Below, piece after piece: positions 49,821 to 58,709 of a DNA stretch of 64,000 nt; the first letter of the stretch is position 1; every line of letters starts with the position of its first letter. Below the pieces are notes generated by a model. That model saw nothing but the letters and a program-made list of their open reading frames with translations, was not told the origin of the DNA and ran no database searches. Made by a program: the position numbers and the translations under genes. Source of the DNA: Allobosea sp. OK403 (lineage in GTDB: Bacteria > Pseudomonadota > Alphaproteobacteria > Rhizobiales > Beijerinckiaceae); NCBI RefSeq assembly GCF_900113835.1, contig NZ_FOQV01000009.1:1-64000 (forward strand), read 5' to 3'.

Positions 49821-52800
49821 ATGGCTTACGATGTCCCGGTTCGCGACTACGCGCTTGGCGACCGTTACGCGAAGAGCTCCGGGCGCGTCTTCATGACCGG
49901 AACGCAGGCGCTGGTGCGCATCGCGCTCGACCAGGCACGGCGCGACAAGGCCACTGGCCTCGATACGGCGGGCTTCATTTCGGGCTATCGCGGCTCGCCG
50001 CTCGGCGGTGTCGATCTGGAGCTGTGGCGCGCCGAGGACCTGATCGCGCAGCATAAGATCGCGTTCCTGCCGGCGGTGAACGAGGACCTTGCCGCGACCG
50101 CCGTGCTCGGCTCGCAGCAGGTCGAGACGAATCCCGACAAGCAGGTCGAGGGCGTCTTTGCGATGTGGTACGGCAAGGGGCCGGGCGTCGACCGCGCCGG
50201 CGATGCGCTGAAGCATGGCAACGCCTATGGCTCATCGCCACATGGCGGCGTTCTCGTCGTGGCGGGCGACGATCATGGCTGCGTGTCGTCCTCAATGCCG
50301 CACCAGTCCGACGTCGCCTTCATGGCCTGGTTCATGCCGACGCTGAATCCGGCCTCGATCGGCGAGTACCTGGCCTTCGGCGAATATGGCTACGCGCTCT
50401 CGCGCTATTGCGGCATGTGGGTCGGCTTCAAGGCGATCTCGGAAACCGTCGAGAGTGGCCAATCGGTCGAGATTCTGCCGCCGCGCGATTTCAACGCGCC
50501 CGCCTACACGCCGCCTGCAACCGGCCTGCATTATCGCTGGCCCGATCTGCCCGGGCCCCAGATCGAGGAGCGGATGGAGGCCAAGAAGATGGCCGTCTTC
50601 GCCTTCGCCGAGGCCAATCCGATCGACCGCCGCATCTACGACATTCCCGAAGCCAGTTTCGGCATCGTCACCACTGGCAAAGGCCATCTCGACCTGATGG
50701 AGGCGCTGCGCCTGCTCGGCGTCGACGAGGCGGTCTGCCGAGAACTTGGAATCGACATCTACAAGGTCGGGATGGTCTGGCCGCTGGCGCGCCGCGATGC
50801 GCTCGATTTCGTGCGCGGCAAGAGCGAGATCCTCGTCGTCGAGGAAAAACGCGGCATCATCGAAAGTCAGCTCAAGGAGTATTTCTACGACTACCCCGGC
50901 CACAAGCCCCACGCCATGGTCGGCAAGCGCGACGAGGACGGCAACCGGCTGATCTCCTGGATCGGCGAATTGTCGCCCAGGATGCTGGTCCCGATCGTTG
51001 CGCGGCGCCTGGATGCGCTGTTTCCCGATCTGCGCCTGTCCGAGCGGGCGGCGAGCCTGGTGCCCGAAGCCGGCCGCCTCATCCAGGTGCCGGGCGCGAC
51101 GCGCACGCCCTATTTCTGCTCGGGCTGCCCGCACAACAGCTCGACCAAGGTGCCCGAAGGCTCCAAGGCGCTGGCGGGCATCGGCTGCCATTTCATGGCG
51201 AGCTGGATGGACCGCGAGACGACCTCGCTGATCCAGATGGGGGGCGAGGGCGTGAACTGGGCGGCCTCGTCGCTGTTCACCGGCAAGGGGCACATCTTCC
51301 AGAATTTGGGCGAGGGGACCTATTACCATTCCGGGTCGATGGCGATCCGCCAGGCGATCGCGGCCAAAGCCAACATCACCTACAAGATCCTCTACAACGA
51401 CGCCGTCGCGATGACCGGTGGTCAGCCGGTCGACGGGCCGATCAGCGTGCAGGCGATCGCGCAGGAGGTCCGCGCCGAAGGCGTCGAGCGTCTCGCGCTG
51501 GTGTCGGACCAGCCCGAGAAATTCTCAAGCCGCGACCTGCCCGCCGGCATCACCATTCATCACCGCCGCGAACTCGACGCCGTGCAGCGCGAGCTGCGCA
51601 ATGTGAAGGGCGTCTCGGTGCTGATCTATGAGCAGGCCTGCGCCACCGAAAAGCGTCGCCGCCGCAAGCGCGGCACGATGGAGGACCCAAAGCGCTTCGC
51701 CTACATCAACGATCTCGTCTGCGAAGGCTGCGGCGATTGTTCTGTCGAGTCGAACTGCCTCAGCGTCGAGCCGAAGGAGACGCCGTTCGGGCGCAAGCGC
51801 AAGATCAACCTGTCGAACTGCAACAAGGATTTCTCCTGCCTGAACGGCTTCTGCCCGAGCTTCGTCACGGTCGAAGGCGCCACGCGGCGCAAGAAAACCG
51901 TGACCGAAGACGATTTCGTCGCCCGCGCCGCCGTCCTCCCGGCGCCGACGCCAATGTCGCTCGACAAGCCGTTCGATCTTCTGGTCACCGGCGTCGGCGG
52001 CACCGGCGTCATCACGATCGGCGCGCTGATCGCGATGGCGGCCCATCTCGAGGGCAAGGGCAGCTCGGTGCTCGATTTCACCGGCTTTGCGCAGAAGTTC
52101 GGGCCGGTCCTGTCCTTCATCCGCCTGGCCGATACGCCATCGGCCATCAACCAGGTCCGGATCGACGACGGTGCGGCTGACGCCCTGATCGGCTGCGACA
52201 TTGTCGTGTCCTCCTCGCCGAAGGCGTCGGCGACCTATCGGCGCGGCATGCGAGCGGTCGTCAATCTTGCCGAGATGCCGACCGGCGACATCGTCCGCAT
52301 CCGTGATGCCGATCTCGCCTCGCGCCGCCGGCTGCGTGAAATCGAGACTGTGGCGGGAGCCGGAAACGTCAGCGCTTTCGATGCCAACGCCATGGCGGAA
52401 AAGCTTTTCGGCGATGCCGTCTTCGCCAATGTCATCATGCTCGGGCATGCCTGGCAGCAAGGGCTGGTGCCGGTCTCGCATGCGGCGCTCGATCGCGCCA
52501 TCGCGCTCAACGGGGTCGCGGTCGAGAAGAACCGGCAGGCCTTCGCAGCGGGGCGCCTGGCCTGCGCCGATCCGGACTTCAACGGCAGGGAGGAAGCGGT
52601 CGGCCCCGAGACGCTCGACGAGGTGATCGCGCGCCGCGCCGAATTTCTCGTCGGCTATCAGGACGAGGCCTGGGCGCGACGCTACCGCGACGCCGTCGAA
52701 CGTGTCCGGGTTGCGGAGGCGCCCTTCAATTCCACCGCACTGACTGAGGCGGTCGCGCGCTCGCTCTTCAAGCTGATGTCGTACAAGGACGAATACGAGG

Positions 52801-53276
52801 TCGCGCGGCTGCACATGCAGAGCGGGTTTCTCGACGAGCTGAAGCGCGAGTTCGAAGGCGACTTCACCGTGAACTACCACCTCGCGCCGCCTCTGCTCGC
52901 GAGCGGTAGGGATGCCCGGGGCCGGCCGCTCAAGCGCCAGTTCGGCCAATGGATCCAGACGCCGCTGCGGGCGCTGGCTCGCTTCAAGCGGCTGCGGGGG
53001 ACCGCCTTCGACGTCTTCGGCTATACAGCCGAGCGCAGGATGGAGCGGGGCCTGATAGGCTGGTACGAAGGGATCGTCGCCCAGTTGCTGGAGCGCTTGC
53101 CGCAGCAGGGGCCCGCGGGTGCAGCCGAGATCGCCAGGGCGCCGATGGACATCCGCGGCTATGGCCCCGTGAAGGACAAGGCGGTCGAGCAGGTGAGGGC
53201 GCGTGTGAGCGAGTTGCTCTCCCTGCCGCTGCCGCCGGCCGCGAATGGCGAGGTGCGCCGGGTTGTCGGCGGATAG
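49821..53276 (+). CDS. Indolepyruvate ferredoxin oxidoreductase, fused alpha-gamma type
   Basis: 1151 residues. The N-terminal thiamine-pyrophosphate pyrimidine domain (TAGFISGYRGSPLGGVDLEL), the TPP-binding part (CSGCPHNSSTKVPEGSKALA, GGEGVNWAASSLFTGKGHIF) and an iron-sulfur motif CEGCGDCSVESNC are followed by the gamma domain (LLVTGVGGTGVITIGALIAM). It oxidatively decarboxylates aryl or branched 2-oxo acids to acyl-CoA with reduction of ferredoxin, in the cytosol. The ATG at 49821 (MAYDVPVRDY) is chosen with GGGAGA ahead; 49803 is an alternative. Length is normal for the fused single-chain form of Proteobacteria. Confidence 0.93.
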   Translation: MAYDVPVRDYALGDRYAKSSGRVFMTGTQALVRIALDQARRDKATGLDTAGFISGYRGSPLGGVDLELWRAEDLIAQHKIAFLPAVNEDLAATAVLGSQQVETNPDKQVEGVFAMWYGKGPGVDRAGDALKHGNAYGSSPHGGVLVVAGDDHGCVSSSMPHQSDVAFMAWFMPTLNPASIGEYLAFGEYGYALSRYCGMWVGFKAISETVESGQSVEILPPRDFNAPAYTPPATGLHYRWPDLPGPQIEERMEAKKMAVFAFAEANPIDRRIYDIPEASFGIVTTGKGHLDLMEALRLLGVDEAVCRELGIDIYKVGMVWPLARRDALDFVRGKSEILVVEEKRGIIESQLKEYFYDYPGHKPHAMVGKRDEDGNRLISWIGELSPRMLVPIVARRLDALFPDLRLSERAASLVPEAGRLIQVPGATRTPYFCSGCPHNSSTKVPEGSKALAGIGCHFMASWMDRETTSLIQMGGEGVNWAASSLFTGKGHIFQNLGEGTYYHSGSMAIRQAIAAKANITYKILYNDAVAMTGGQPVDGPISVQAIAQEVRAEGVERLALVSDQPEKFSSRDLPAGITIHHRRELDAVQRELRNVKGVSVLIYEQACATEKRRRRKRGTMEDPKRFAYINDLVCEGCGDCSVESNCLSVEPKETPFGRKRKINLSNCNKDFSCLNGFCPSFVTVEGATRRKKTVTEDDFVARAAVLPAPTPMSLDKPFDLLVTGVGGTGVITIGALIAMAAHLEGKGSSVLDFTGFAQKFGPVLSFIRLADTPSAINQVRIDDGAADALIGCDIVVSSSPKASATYRRGMRAVVNLAEMPTGDIVRIRDADLASRRRLREIETVAGAGNVSAFDANAMAEKLFGDAVFANVIMLGHAWQQGLVPVSHAALDRAIALNGVAVEKNRQAFAAGRLACADPDFNGREEAVGPETLDEVIARRAEFLVGYQDEAWARRYRDAVERVRVAEAPFNSTALTEAVARSLFKLMSYKDEYEVARLHMQSGFLDELKREFEGDFTVNYHLAPPLLASGRDARGRPLKRQFGQWIQTPLRALARFKRLRGTAFDVFGYTAERRMERGLIGWYEGIVAQLLERLPQQGPAGAAEIARAPMDIRGYGPVKDKAVEQVRARVSELLSLPLPPAANGEVRRVVGG

Positions 53277-53281
53277 TGCTC

Positions 53282-53320
53282 GTCCTTCGAGACGCCGCTC
53301 CGCGGCTCTCCAGCATGAGG
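53282..53320 (+). repeat. Dispersed repeat D, copy 4
   Basis: GTCCTTCGAGACGCC, hairpin GCTCCGCGGC, then TCTCCAGCATGAGGG. It stands 6 bp after the IOR stop. Confidence 0.7.
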
Positions 53321-53384
53321 GCTGGAGTTTCCAATTAGGCTCTCATACCCAGGGCCTTAGAGTTGATCGGCTCGAACCCTCAGC

Positions 53385-53468
53385 CGTCATCGCGAGCGTA
53401 AGCGAAGCAATCCAGAGGCGGCAGCGCTCGACGTCCTTCTGGATTGCTTCGCTGCGCTCGCAATGACG
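53385..53468. repeat. Dispersed repeat B, long palindrome
   Basis: CGTCATCGCGAGCG...GAAGCAATCCAGA (53385-53416) pairs with TCTGGATTGCTTCGCTGCGC...AATGACG (53438-53468) with few mismatches. A widespread type of bacterial intergenic repeat (GTCATTGCGAGCGxAGCGAAGCAATCCAG). Lies between the convergent IOR and XRE genes and could act as a bidirectional terminator. Confidence 0.8.
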
Positions 53469-53492
53469 ACAGCTCGAAATCAAGGGCCATTG

Positions 53493-54140
53493 CTAAGCGC
53501 GAAGGTTGAAGACAACCGAGAGATGACGCACGGGGGATGTCAGCAGCCGCTCGTGCCCGTGAATCGAATTGGCGTCGAATACCATCGTATCGCCGGGATG
53601 CAGTTCGACCAAAGTATCCGCATAACGGTATATCATCGAACCTTCCAGAATATACATGAACTCCAAGCCGGTGTGCTGGAAGCCGGGCGAGGGCGACGCT
53701 GTGTCGCTGATCGTAACCAGATAGGGCTCGGCATATTTTTCACCAGAGAGAAGATGGCCCAGAAGCTGATAATTGAACCCGGTCTTCGAGCCTCGGCGTT
53801 GCACGTCGATCCCCTTGCCGGCGCGCACCAGCGAGTAATCGGCATGCGTGTTGTGGCTGGCGAACAGCCGTGCCACCGGCACCTTCAGCACGCTCGAGAG
53901 TGCCAGCAAGGTCGCAAATGACGGGGTCGACTGGCCGCTCTCGATTTTCGAGAGCATTCCATTGGACAGGCCGGCCGCCTCGGCGAGTGCGTTGGCCGCC
54001 AGGTTGAGGCTCAAGCGCAGGCTGCGAATTTCCTTGCCGACCGCAAGGGCGAGCGCATCGGTTTCCTTCGCCTTCGCCGAAGCAACGCTGGATTGCGCAT
54101 CGTCTTCATTCGCGTCGTCGGTCTTGGGCCGGATCATCAT
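53493..54140 (-). CDS. XRE-family regulator with C-terminal cupin domain
   Basis: 215 residues. Helix-turn-helix: VGKEIRSLRLSLNLAANALA, then AAGLSNGMLSKIESGQSTPS, at about residues 30-85. The cupin domain (about 140-215) carries HTGLEFMYILEGSMIYRYAD and LHPGDTMVFDANSIHGHERL. The start at 54140 is conservative: the frame extends upstream to 54338 with a basic KKKPTAAKRVRRG stretch, and a GTG or TTG start there is possible. Such PuuR/SutR-type regulators control amino-acid or polyamine uptake; the divergent ABC operon at 54597 is the likely target. Confidence 0.85.
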   Translation of the reverse strand: MMIRPKTDDANEDDAQSSVASAKAKETDALALAVGKEIRSLRLSLNLAANALAEAAGLSNGMLSKIESGQSTPSFATLLALSSVLKVPVARLFASHNTHADYSLVRAGKGIDVQRRGSKTGFNYQLLGHLLSGEKYAEPYLVTISDTASPSPGFQHTGLEFMYILEGSMIYRYADTLVELHPGDTMVFDANSIHGHERLLTSPVRHLSVVFNLRA

Positions 54141-54338
54141 CGCAAGCGCGCCTCGCCGGACGCGTTTTGCCGCCGTGGGCTTCTTTTTGACTGTCGTCTG
54201 CGCCAAGAGAGTCGCCCCGTTTCGTGATGAAGCCGCAACGGCCCTGCGGTGTCTTCGAAGCATCGGACCGGCTCGTATCCGGCCCGGGATTCTAGCATCG
54301 CGAGCCACTATGGCCAACGCGGTGATCCCTGTCTTCAT

Positions 54339-54596
54339 GGCGTGGAGATGGATTTAATCGTGCGGGAAGACCCACGCACCGAGGCTGTCCGGGCTCGCAT
54401 GAAGGGATCGCAGAAAGGCGCGCATCATGAACCCTTCAATGGTGAGTGAGATGGGGTGTTTTCCTTAGATGAAAATATTTTCCACGTAATTGACCGGCCG
54501 GTTCCAATCGCTGAAAATTGCCCATTCGCTGGCTGAGTGCTGCTCGATGTCAGGAGCTTTCAATGCCGGTCACGATAAAAAGAGGGGACAATCTGA
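54339..54596. promoter_or_regulatory. Control region of the second amino-acid ABC operon
   Basis: 258 bp. Contains a perfect 12-bp palindrome GAAAATATTTTC at 54471-54482 and a related half-site TGAAAATTG near 54510-54518. It is AT-rich compared with the flanks. GAGGGGACAATCTGA precedes the ATG. The palindrome is a candidate operator for the XRE-cupin regulator. Confidence 0.5.
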
Positions 54597-55379
54597 ATGA
54601 AGAAATCCAGCTTCAGTGGGCTCTTTCTTGCGTCGGCGATGATTTTTTCCGCCGTCGTTACGACCACTAACCTGTCGGCACAGGAGAAGACCCTTAGGAT
54701 TGCGACGGAAGGCACCTATGCGCCGTGGAGTTTCGTCGACAATGCCGGCCAATTGACCGGCTGGGACGTCGACATCGCAAACGCGCTTTGCAAGCAGATG
54801 CAGGCAAAGTGCACGATTCAGGCGCAGGAATGGGATGGCATCATCCCCGGCCTGAATGCGAGGAAATACGACCTGATCGTCGCCAGCATGGGCGTGACCG
54901 AGAAGCGCAAGCAGCAGGTCGCCTTCACCAAGAGATACAAGAATACCTCCAGCCAGTTCGCGGCCAAGAAGGGCACCCTGACGGACACCTCGCCTGCAGG
55001 GCTGGCCGGCAAGCGCATCGGCGTGCAGCGTGGTTCGATCCAGGACACCTTCCTGACCCAGACCTACGCGAAGTCGGAAATCGTCCGCTACGACAAGACC
55101 ACCGATGTCGAGATGGATCTGCTGTCGGGCCGGGTCGACGCGCTGCTGGCCAACAAGGTCACGTCGATGCTCGGCTTCCTGAAGAAGTCCGAAGCGGCAG
55201 GTTTCGAACTTCTCGGCGAAGAATACAGCGGCGGCCTGCTCGGCGACGGCAATGCGATTGCCTTGCGCAAGGAAGACACGGAGCTGCTTGCCAAGGTCAA
55301 TGCCGCGATCGATGCGATCATCGCGGACGGAACCTATGACAAGGTCACGGCGAAATACTTCACCTTCAAGCTGATGTGA
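54597..55379 (+). CDS. Amino-acid ABC transporter substrate-binding protein (Lys/Arg/Orn type)
   Basis: 260 residues with a signal peptide (LFLASAMIFSAVVTTTNLSA, cleavage near SAQE). Family-3 landmarks: TEGTYAPWSFVDNAGQLTGW, DVDIANALCKQMQAKC, WDGIIPGLNARKYDLIVASM and KRIGVQRGS. It resembles receptors for basic amino acids (ArgT/HisJ, octopine/nopaline family). Periplasmic. It leads an operon with a BacA-like gene, two permeases and an ATPase relic. Confidence 0.92.
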   Translation: MKKSSFSGLFLASAMIFSAVVTTTNLSAQEKTLRIATEGTYAPWSFVDNAGQLTGWDVDIANALCKQMQAKCTIQAQEWDGIIPGLNARKYDLIVASMGVTEKRKQQVAFTKRYKNTSSQFAAKKGTLTDTSPAGLAGKRIGVQRGSIQDTFLTQTYAKSEIVRYDKTTDVEMDLLSGRVDALLANKVTSMLGFLKKSEAAGFELLGEEYSGGLLGDGNAIALRKEDTELLAKVNAAIDAIIADGTYDKVTAKYFTFKLM

Positions 55380-55433
55380 AACGCCCCTGGAGGGTTGGCC
55401 TGCGGCGCCAACCCTCCCAGTCAGGATGACGCC

Positions 55434-56111
55434 ATGATTTCCTTTGCAACGCTCGGTCCGGCCGGGACGAACCATGAGCTGGTGACGAAGCAATACATCG
55501 CGTTCAACCAGCTGGAAGACGCGCATATCGCCCTGGTCGACAATTTCGAAGTCGCGATCACGGGGCTTCGAGCGGGCCTCTATGATTTCGTGCTGCAATG
55601 CGCGGTCCATCCGGCGACGCCGGGGACGATGGGCGCCCATTTCAACGAAGTCTTCGCGATCGACACGTTCATCTCGCGCAGCAAGGATCTTGCCGTCCTG
55701 ACCCGCAGGGAGGTCGAGACGCCGAAATCGATCGGCCTGCTCATGCCGGCGACCGAGAGCTATATCGACATCGACAAATGGGAAACCAGGGTGTCGGAAC
55801 GGTCCCTTCCGATCATTTTCGAGAATCTGCTGGGCGGAAAATACGATTCCGCGCTCGTCTATCTCGAATACGCGGACCAGCATCCCGATCGGGTTCGGAT
55901 CGATCAGATCATCGGCTCGCCCGACGATGTGTGGATCGTCTACGGCACGGAACGCACGTCCGGTGGCAGGCTTCAGGCATGGTATGACAGCCCGGGCGCT
56001 CAGTTCGTTCGCAACAAGGCGGCGATCAAGCTTAGGCCTCTCGAGCCCAAGACTTTGGCCAAGCCCAAGACTTCGGCCAAGCCCAGCCCTTTGGCGCGAG
56101 CGCGCACGTGA
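55434..56111 (+). CDS. Prephenate-dehydratase-fold / BacA-like protein in an ABC operon
   Basis: 225 residues. SFATLGPAGTNHELVTKQYI at the N-terminus is the TLGPxGT motif of the prephenate dehydratase (PDT) fold, nearest to BacA, the prephenate decarboxylase of bacilysin biosynthesis; the ACT domain of PheA is absent. The middle (LALVDNFEVAITGLRAGLYD-like, VLQCAVHPATP) fits the second half of the fold. No signal peptide. The C-terminus is a low-complexity Lys-Pro tail (LAKPKTSAKPSPLARA) with a 12-bp direct repeat. Role unclear: decarboxylase/dehydratase or ligand sensor. It overlaps the next gene by 4 bp. Confidence 0.75.
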   Translation: MISFATLGPAGTNHELVTKQYIAFNQLEDAHIALVDNFEVAITGLRAGLYDFVLQCAVHPATPGTMGAHFNEVFAIDTFISRSKDLAVLTRREVETPKSIGLLMPATESYIDIDKWETRVSERSLPIIFENLLGGKYDSALVYLEYADQHPDRVRIDQIIGSPDDVWIVYGTERTSGGRLQAWYDSPGAQFVRNKAAIKLRPLEPKTLAKPKTSAKPSPLARART

Positions 56112-56776
56112 CCCTCTTCTCCGGCTACACCTACCAGCTCTTCACTGGCGCGCTCGTTTCGCTCTCCGTCACGTTTTTCGCCCTGATCTTCGGCTCGGTT
56201 CTGGGCCTGGGGCTTGGCGCCGCGAAGATCTACGGTCCCCATCCTCTGCGCTACATCGCCGAAGCCTATACGGCAGTCGTCAGGGGCGTCCCCGACCTGA
56301 TCGTCATATACCTGATCTATTTCGGCAGCACCGTTGCCCTGACCAAGCTGACCGGCGCTTATGTCGACGTCAACGGCTTCACGGCCGGCGTGTTCGCCCT
56401 TGGGCTCATCTTCGGCGCCTATGCCAGCGACATCATCCGAGCTGGCATCCAACAGGTGGCCCGAGGCCAGAAGGAAGCTGCCGACGCTCTCGGGCTTTCA
56501 AAGAGAATCGCGTTTTTCCACGTCATTCTCCCGCAGGCCTGGAGGTTTGCGCTTCCCGGGTTCAGCAACCTCACGATCATCCTTCTGAAACAGACGTCGC
56601 TGATCTCCGTCATCGGGCTGGAGGAGTTGCTTCGCGCCTCGGCGGTCGTGTCCGGATCCACCCGGGAACCGTTCTACGTCTATGCGATCGCCGCGTTCAT
56701 GTACCTGGTCATGACGACGATCGCGACCGTCTTGCTTCGCTGGGCGCAGAGCCGAGCCAATCGCGGCTTCGCGTGA
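56108..56776 (+). CDS. Amino-acid ABC transporter permease 1 (HisQ type)
   Basis: 222 residues, about five membrane segments, with VVRGVPDLIVIYLIYFGST (the RGxPxL loop) and EAA loop GQKEAADALGLSKRIAFFHV, then LPQAWRFALPGFSNLTIILL. It pairs with the following permease in a heterodimeric channel. Coupled to the BacA-like gene by a 4-bp overlap. Confidence 0.92.
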   Translation: MTLFSGYTYQLFTGALVSLSVTFFALIFGSVLGLGLGAAKIYGPHPLRYIAEAYTAVVRGVPDLIVIYLIYFGSTVALTKLTGAYVDVNGFTAGVFALGLIFGAYASDIIRAGIQQVARGQKEAADALGLSKRIAFFHVILPQAWRFALPGFSNLTIILLKQTSLISVIGLEELLRASAVVSGSTREPFYVYAIAAFMYLVMTTIATVLLRWAQSRANRGFA

Positions 56777-56783
56777 GGGCACC

Positions 56784-57518
56784 ATGCTGGATGTCTCGAT
56801 CATGGCCGACGTCCTTCCGCCGATGCTCAAAAGCCTGGGCATGACGGGAAAGCTGGCCATCCTGATTTTGATCGTCGGAATGCTCCTGGCCGTGCCGCTG
56901 GCCTTTGCCCGAAATGCGACGTCGACATGGCTGTCGCTGCCTGCAAACGGTTACATCCTGATCATCCGGGGCATACCCGCGCTGCTGCAGGTCTTTCTGG
57001 TCTATTACGGCCTCGCCCAGTTCGAGATCGTGCGCAGCTCCTTCCTCTGGCCCGTCTTCCGCGACCCGTTCTTCTGCGTGATCCTGGCGCTGGGTCTGAA
57101 CTCGGCAGCCTACACCGCCGAAATCATCTCGGGGGCGCTGAGGTTGATCCCGAAGGGGCTCGTCGAGGCGGCGCACTCCATGGGGCTGTCATGGTTTCAA
57201 ACGCAGTTCCTGGTCACCCTTCCGCTCGCCATGCGCGCCGCGCTCCCCGCTTACGAGAACGAGATCATCCTGACGGTGAAAGCGACCTCGCTGGCGAGCA
57301 CGATCACGCTGCTCGATCTGACCGGCGTTGCGCGTCTGGAAGTGACGAACACCTACGCCCCCTACGAAGTGTTTCTGACCGCGGGCACCATCTATTTCTG
57401 CATCACGACAACGCTCTCATGGGCGCTGCGCAAGCTCGAACGGCGGCTGGCCATCGAGAATTTGAAGGCGGTGGATCCCGGTATCCTCGCGAAGGCAGCC
57501 GTGGCGGCTCACGGCTAA
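56784..57518 (+). CDS. Amino-acid ABC transporter permease 2 (HisM type)
   Basis: 244 residues, HisM family: ILIIRGIPALLQVFLVYYGL, GALRLIPKGLVEAAHSMGLS and the following SWFQTQFLVTLPLAMRAALP (EAA loop and its extension). It forms the second half of the channel. It starts 7 bp after permease 1. Immediately downstream only a relic of the expected ATPase gene is left. Confidence 0.92.
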   Translation: MLDVSIMADVLPPMLKSLGMTGKLAILILIVGMLLAVPLAFARNATSTWLSLPANGYILIIRGIPALLQVFLVYYGLAQFEIVRSSFLWPVFRDPFFCVILALGLNSAAYTAEIISGALRLIPKGLVEAAHSMGLSWFQTQFLVTLPLAMRAALPAYENEIILTVKATSLASTITLLDLTGVARLEVTNTYAPYEVFLTAGTIYFCITTTLSWALRKLERRLAIENLKAVDPGILAKAAVAAHG

Positions 57519-57519
57519 T

Positions 57520-57597
57520 ATGAAGCCCAAGATCCTGCTGATGGATGAACCCACATCGGCTTCGGATCCGGACATGGTCAAGGGGGTGCTGGGATGA
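57520..57597 (+). pseudogene. ABC ATPase relic: Walker B fragment only
   Basis: An ATG 1 bp after the permease stop opens 25 codons, MKPKILLMDEPTSASDPDMV then KGVLG and TGA. KxxLxDEPTSALDPxMVxxVL is the Walker B and D-loop of GlnQ/HisP ATPases; Walker A, signature and H-loop are gone. The expected gene (about 245 codons) is thus deleted on both sides of this fragment, leaving the operon without its energiser. Confidence 0.85.
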
Positions 57598-57648
57598 TGG
57601 GGATCGGCGGGCGGCAGATATGACGTCGCTTCGCTGCCGACAGTTGAA

Positions 57649-58611
57649 TCACGACGCGCCAGCCGCCATGCCTTCCCCAGTCGCCATGCCAGCATCGGCC
57701 GTCATGTCCTGCCCCGCTGACGATACGAGCCAGGCCGCCATGCGCTCGGCCGTCCGGTCCCGGGGATCCCGCCACTGGGCGACCTGCGTGTTGGAGCAGG
57801 CATGCGCCTCGCCCAGCCCGGGCAGGCGCACCAGGCGTTGCTGACGCAAGGCATCGGCGACGAGCAGCGAACGCGCCAGAGCGACGCCGTTGCCATCCAG
57901 CGCTGCCTGGAGGGAGCTGCCGATATCACGGAAGCGCAACGCCTCAAGGCCGGGACCTTTCCGCAGCCAGGTCGTCCAGGACCATTCCCGCTCCGTCTCA
58001 TCGCCTCGCCGTCCTTTCGCCAGCAGCGGCAGCGCCCGCCAATCCTGACCTGGGCCGATGGTCTCCAGCAGCCTCGGTGCGACGACCGGGAAGACGCTCT
58101 CGGACGGGAAAGGCAGCTCGCGGGCTTCTCCCATGGTGTCGACCTGCATCGTGTCAGCCTGCAGCCTGCCAGCCTGCGGCAGCCACAGCAGGGCAAGGTC
58201 GACCTCGGTGCGCGCGGCCTCGGCCGCCGTGTCCCAGGTACAAACCTCAATCGACAGATCTGGAAAGGCATTGCAGAGAGAGGGGAGGCGGGGCGACAGC
58301 CACCAAGCCAGCAGTGACGGGCTGAGGCCGAGCCGGAAGACCCGCGGCCCCCGCTGGTCGGCGATCCGGCGTCGCATACCCGCGATCGTGCCCAGCAGCG
58401 GAGCGAGCTCGCGCGCGAGCCGCAGGCCTGCCTCGGTCGCGCGCAGGCCGGGGTTGAGCCGTTCAAGCAGGGGGGCGCCGAAGAAGCTCTCCAACGCCCG
58501 TATCCGGTGACTGACGGCACTCTGCGTCAGGCCGAGCTCATCGGCGGCGAGCGTCATGCTGCCGAGCCGTAGCACAGCCTCGAACGTGAGCAGGCCCGCG
58601 AAAGGCGGCAT
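57649..58611 (-). CDS. LysR-family transcriptional regulator (GcvA-like)
   Basis: 320 residues: N-terminal helix-turn-helix (LLTFEAVLRLGSMTLAADEL, LTQSAVSHRIRALESFFGAP) and a periplasmic-binding-like effector domain. The start MPPFAGLLTF at 58611 is by homology; no strong ribosome-binding site is seen and the frame extends to 58695. The last ~20 residues (AGQDMTADAGMATGEGMAAG) are a degenerate Met-Ala-Gly repeat, perhaps a repeat expansion. Divergent from the MFS gene (99 bp), its likely target. Confidence 0.88.
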   Translation of the reverse strand: MPPFAGLLTFEAVLRLGSMTLAADELGLTQSAVSHRIRALESFFGAPLLERLNPGLRATEAGLRLARELAPLLGTIAGMRRRIADQRGPRVFRLGLSPSLLAWWLSPRLPSLCNAFPDLSIEVCTWDTAAEAARTEVDLALLWLPQAGRLQADTMQVDTMGEARELPFPSESVFPVVAPRLLETIGPGQDWRALPLLAKGRRGDETEREWSWTTWLRKGPGLEALRFRDIGSSLQAALDGNGVALARSLLVADALRQQRLVRLPGLGEAHACSNTQVAQWRDPRDRTAERMAAWLVSSAGQDMTADAGMATGEGMAAGAS

Positions 58612-58709
58612 CTGGGCTGAGATGGAACGCACACCGCATGAAACAGCTTCATGCCGTGCGGAGCAATGCTCATTTGCCGTGGGCTGGCCTGACACGTCAT
58701 GCCGGAGCC

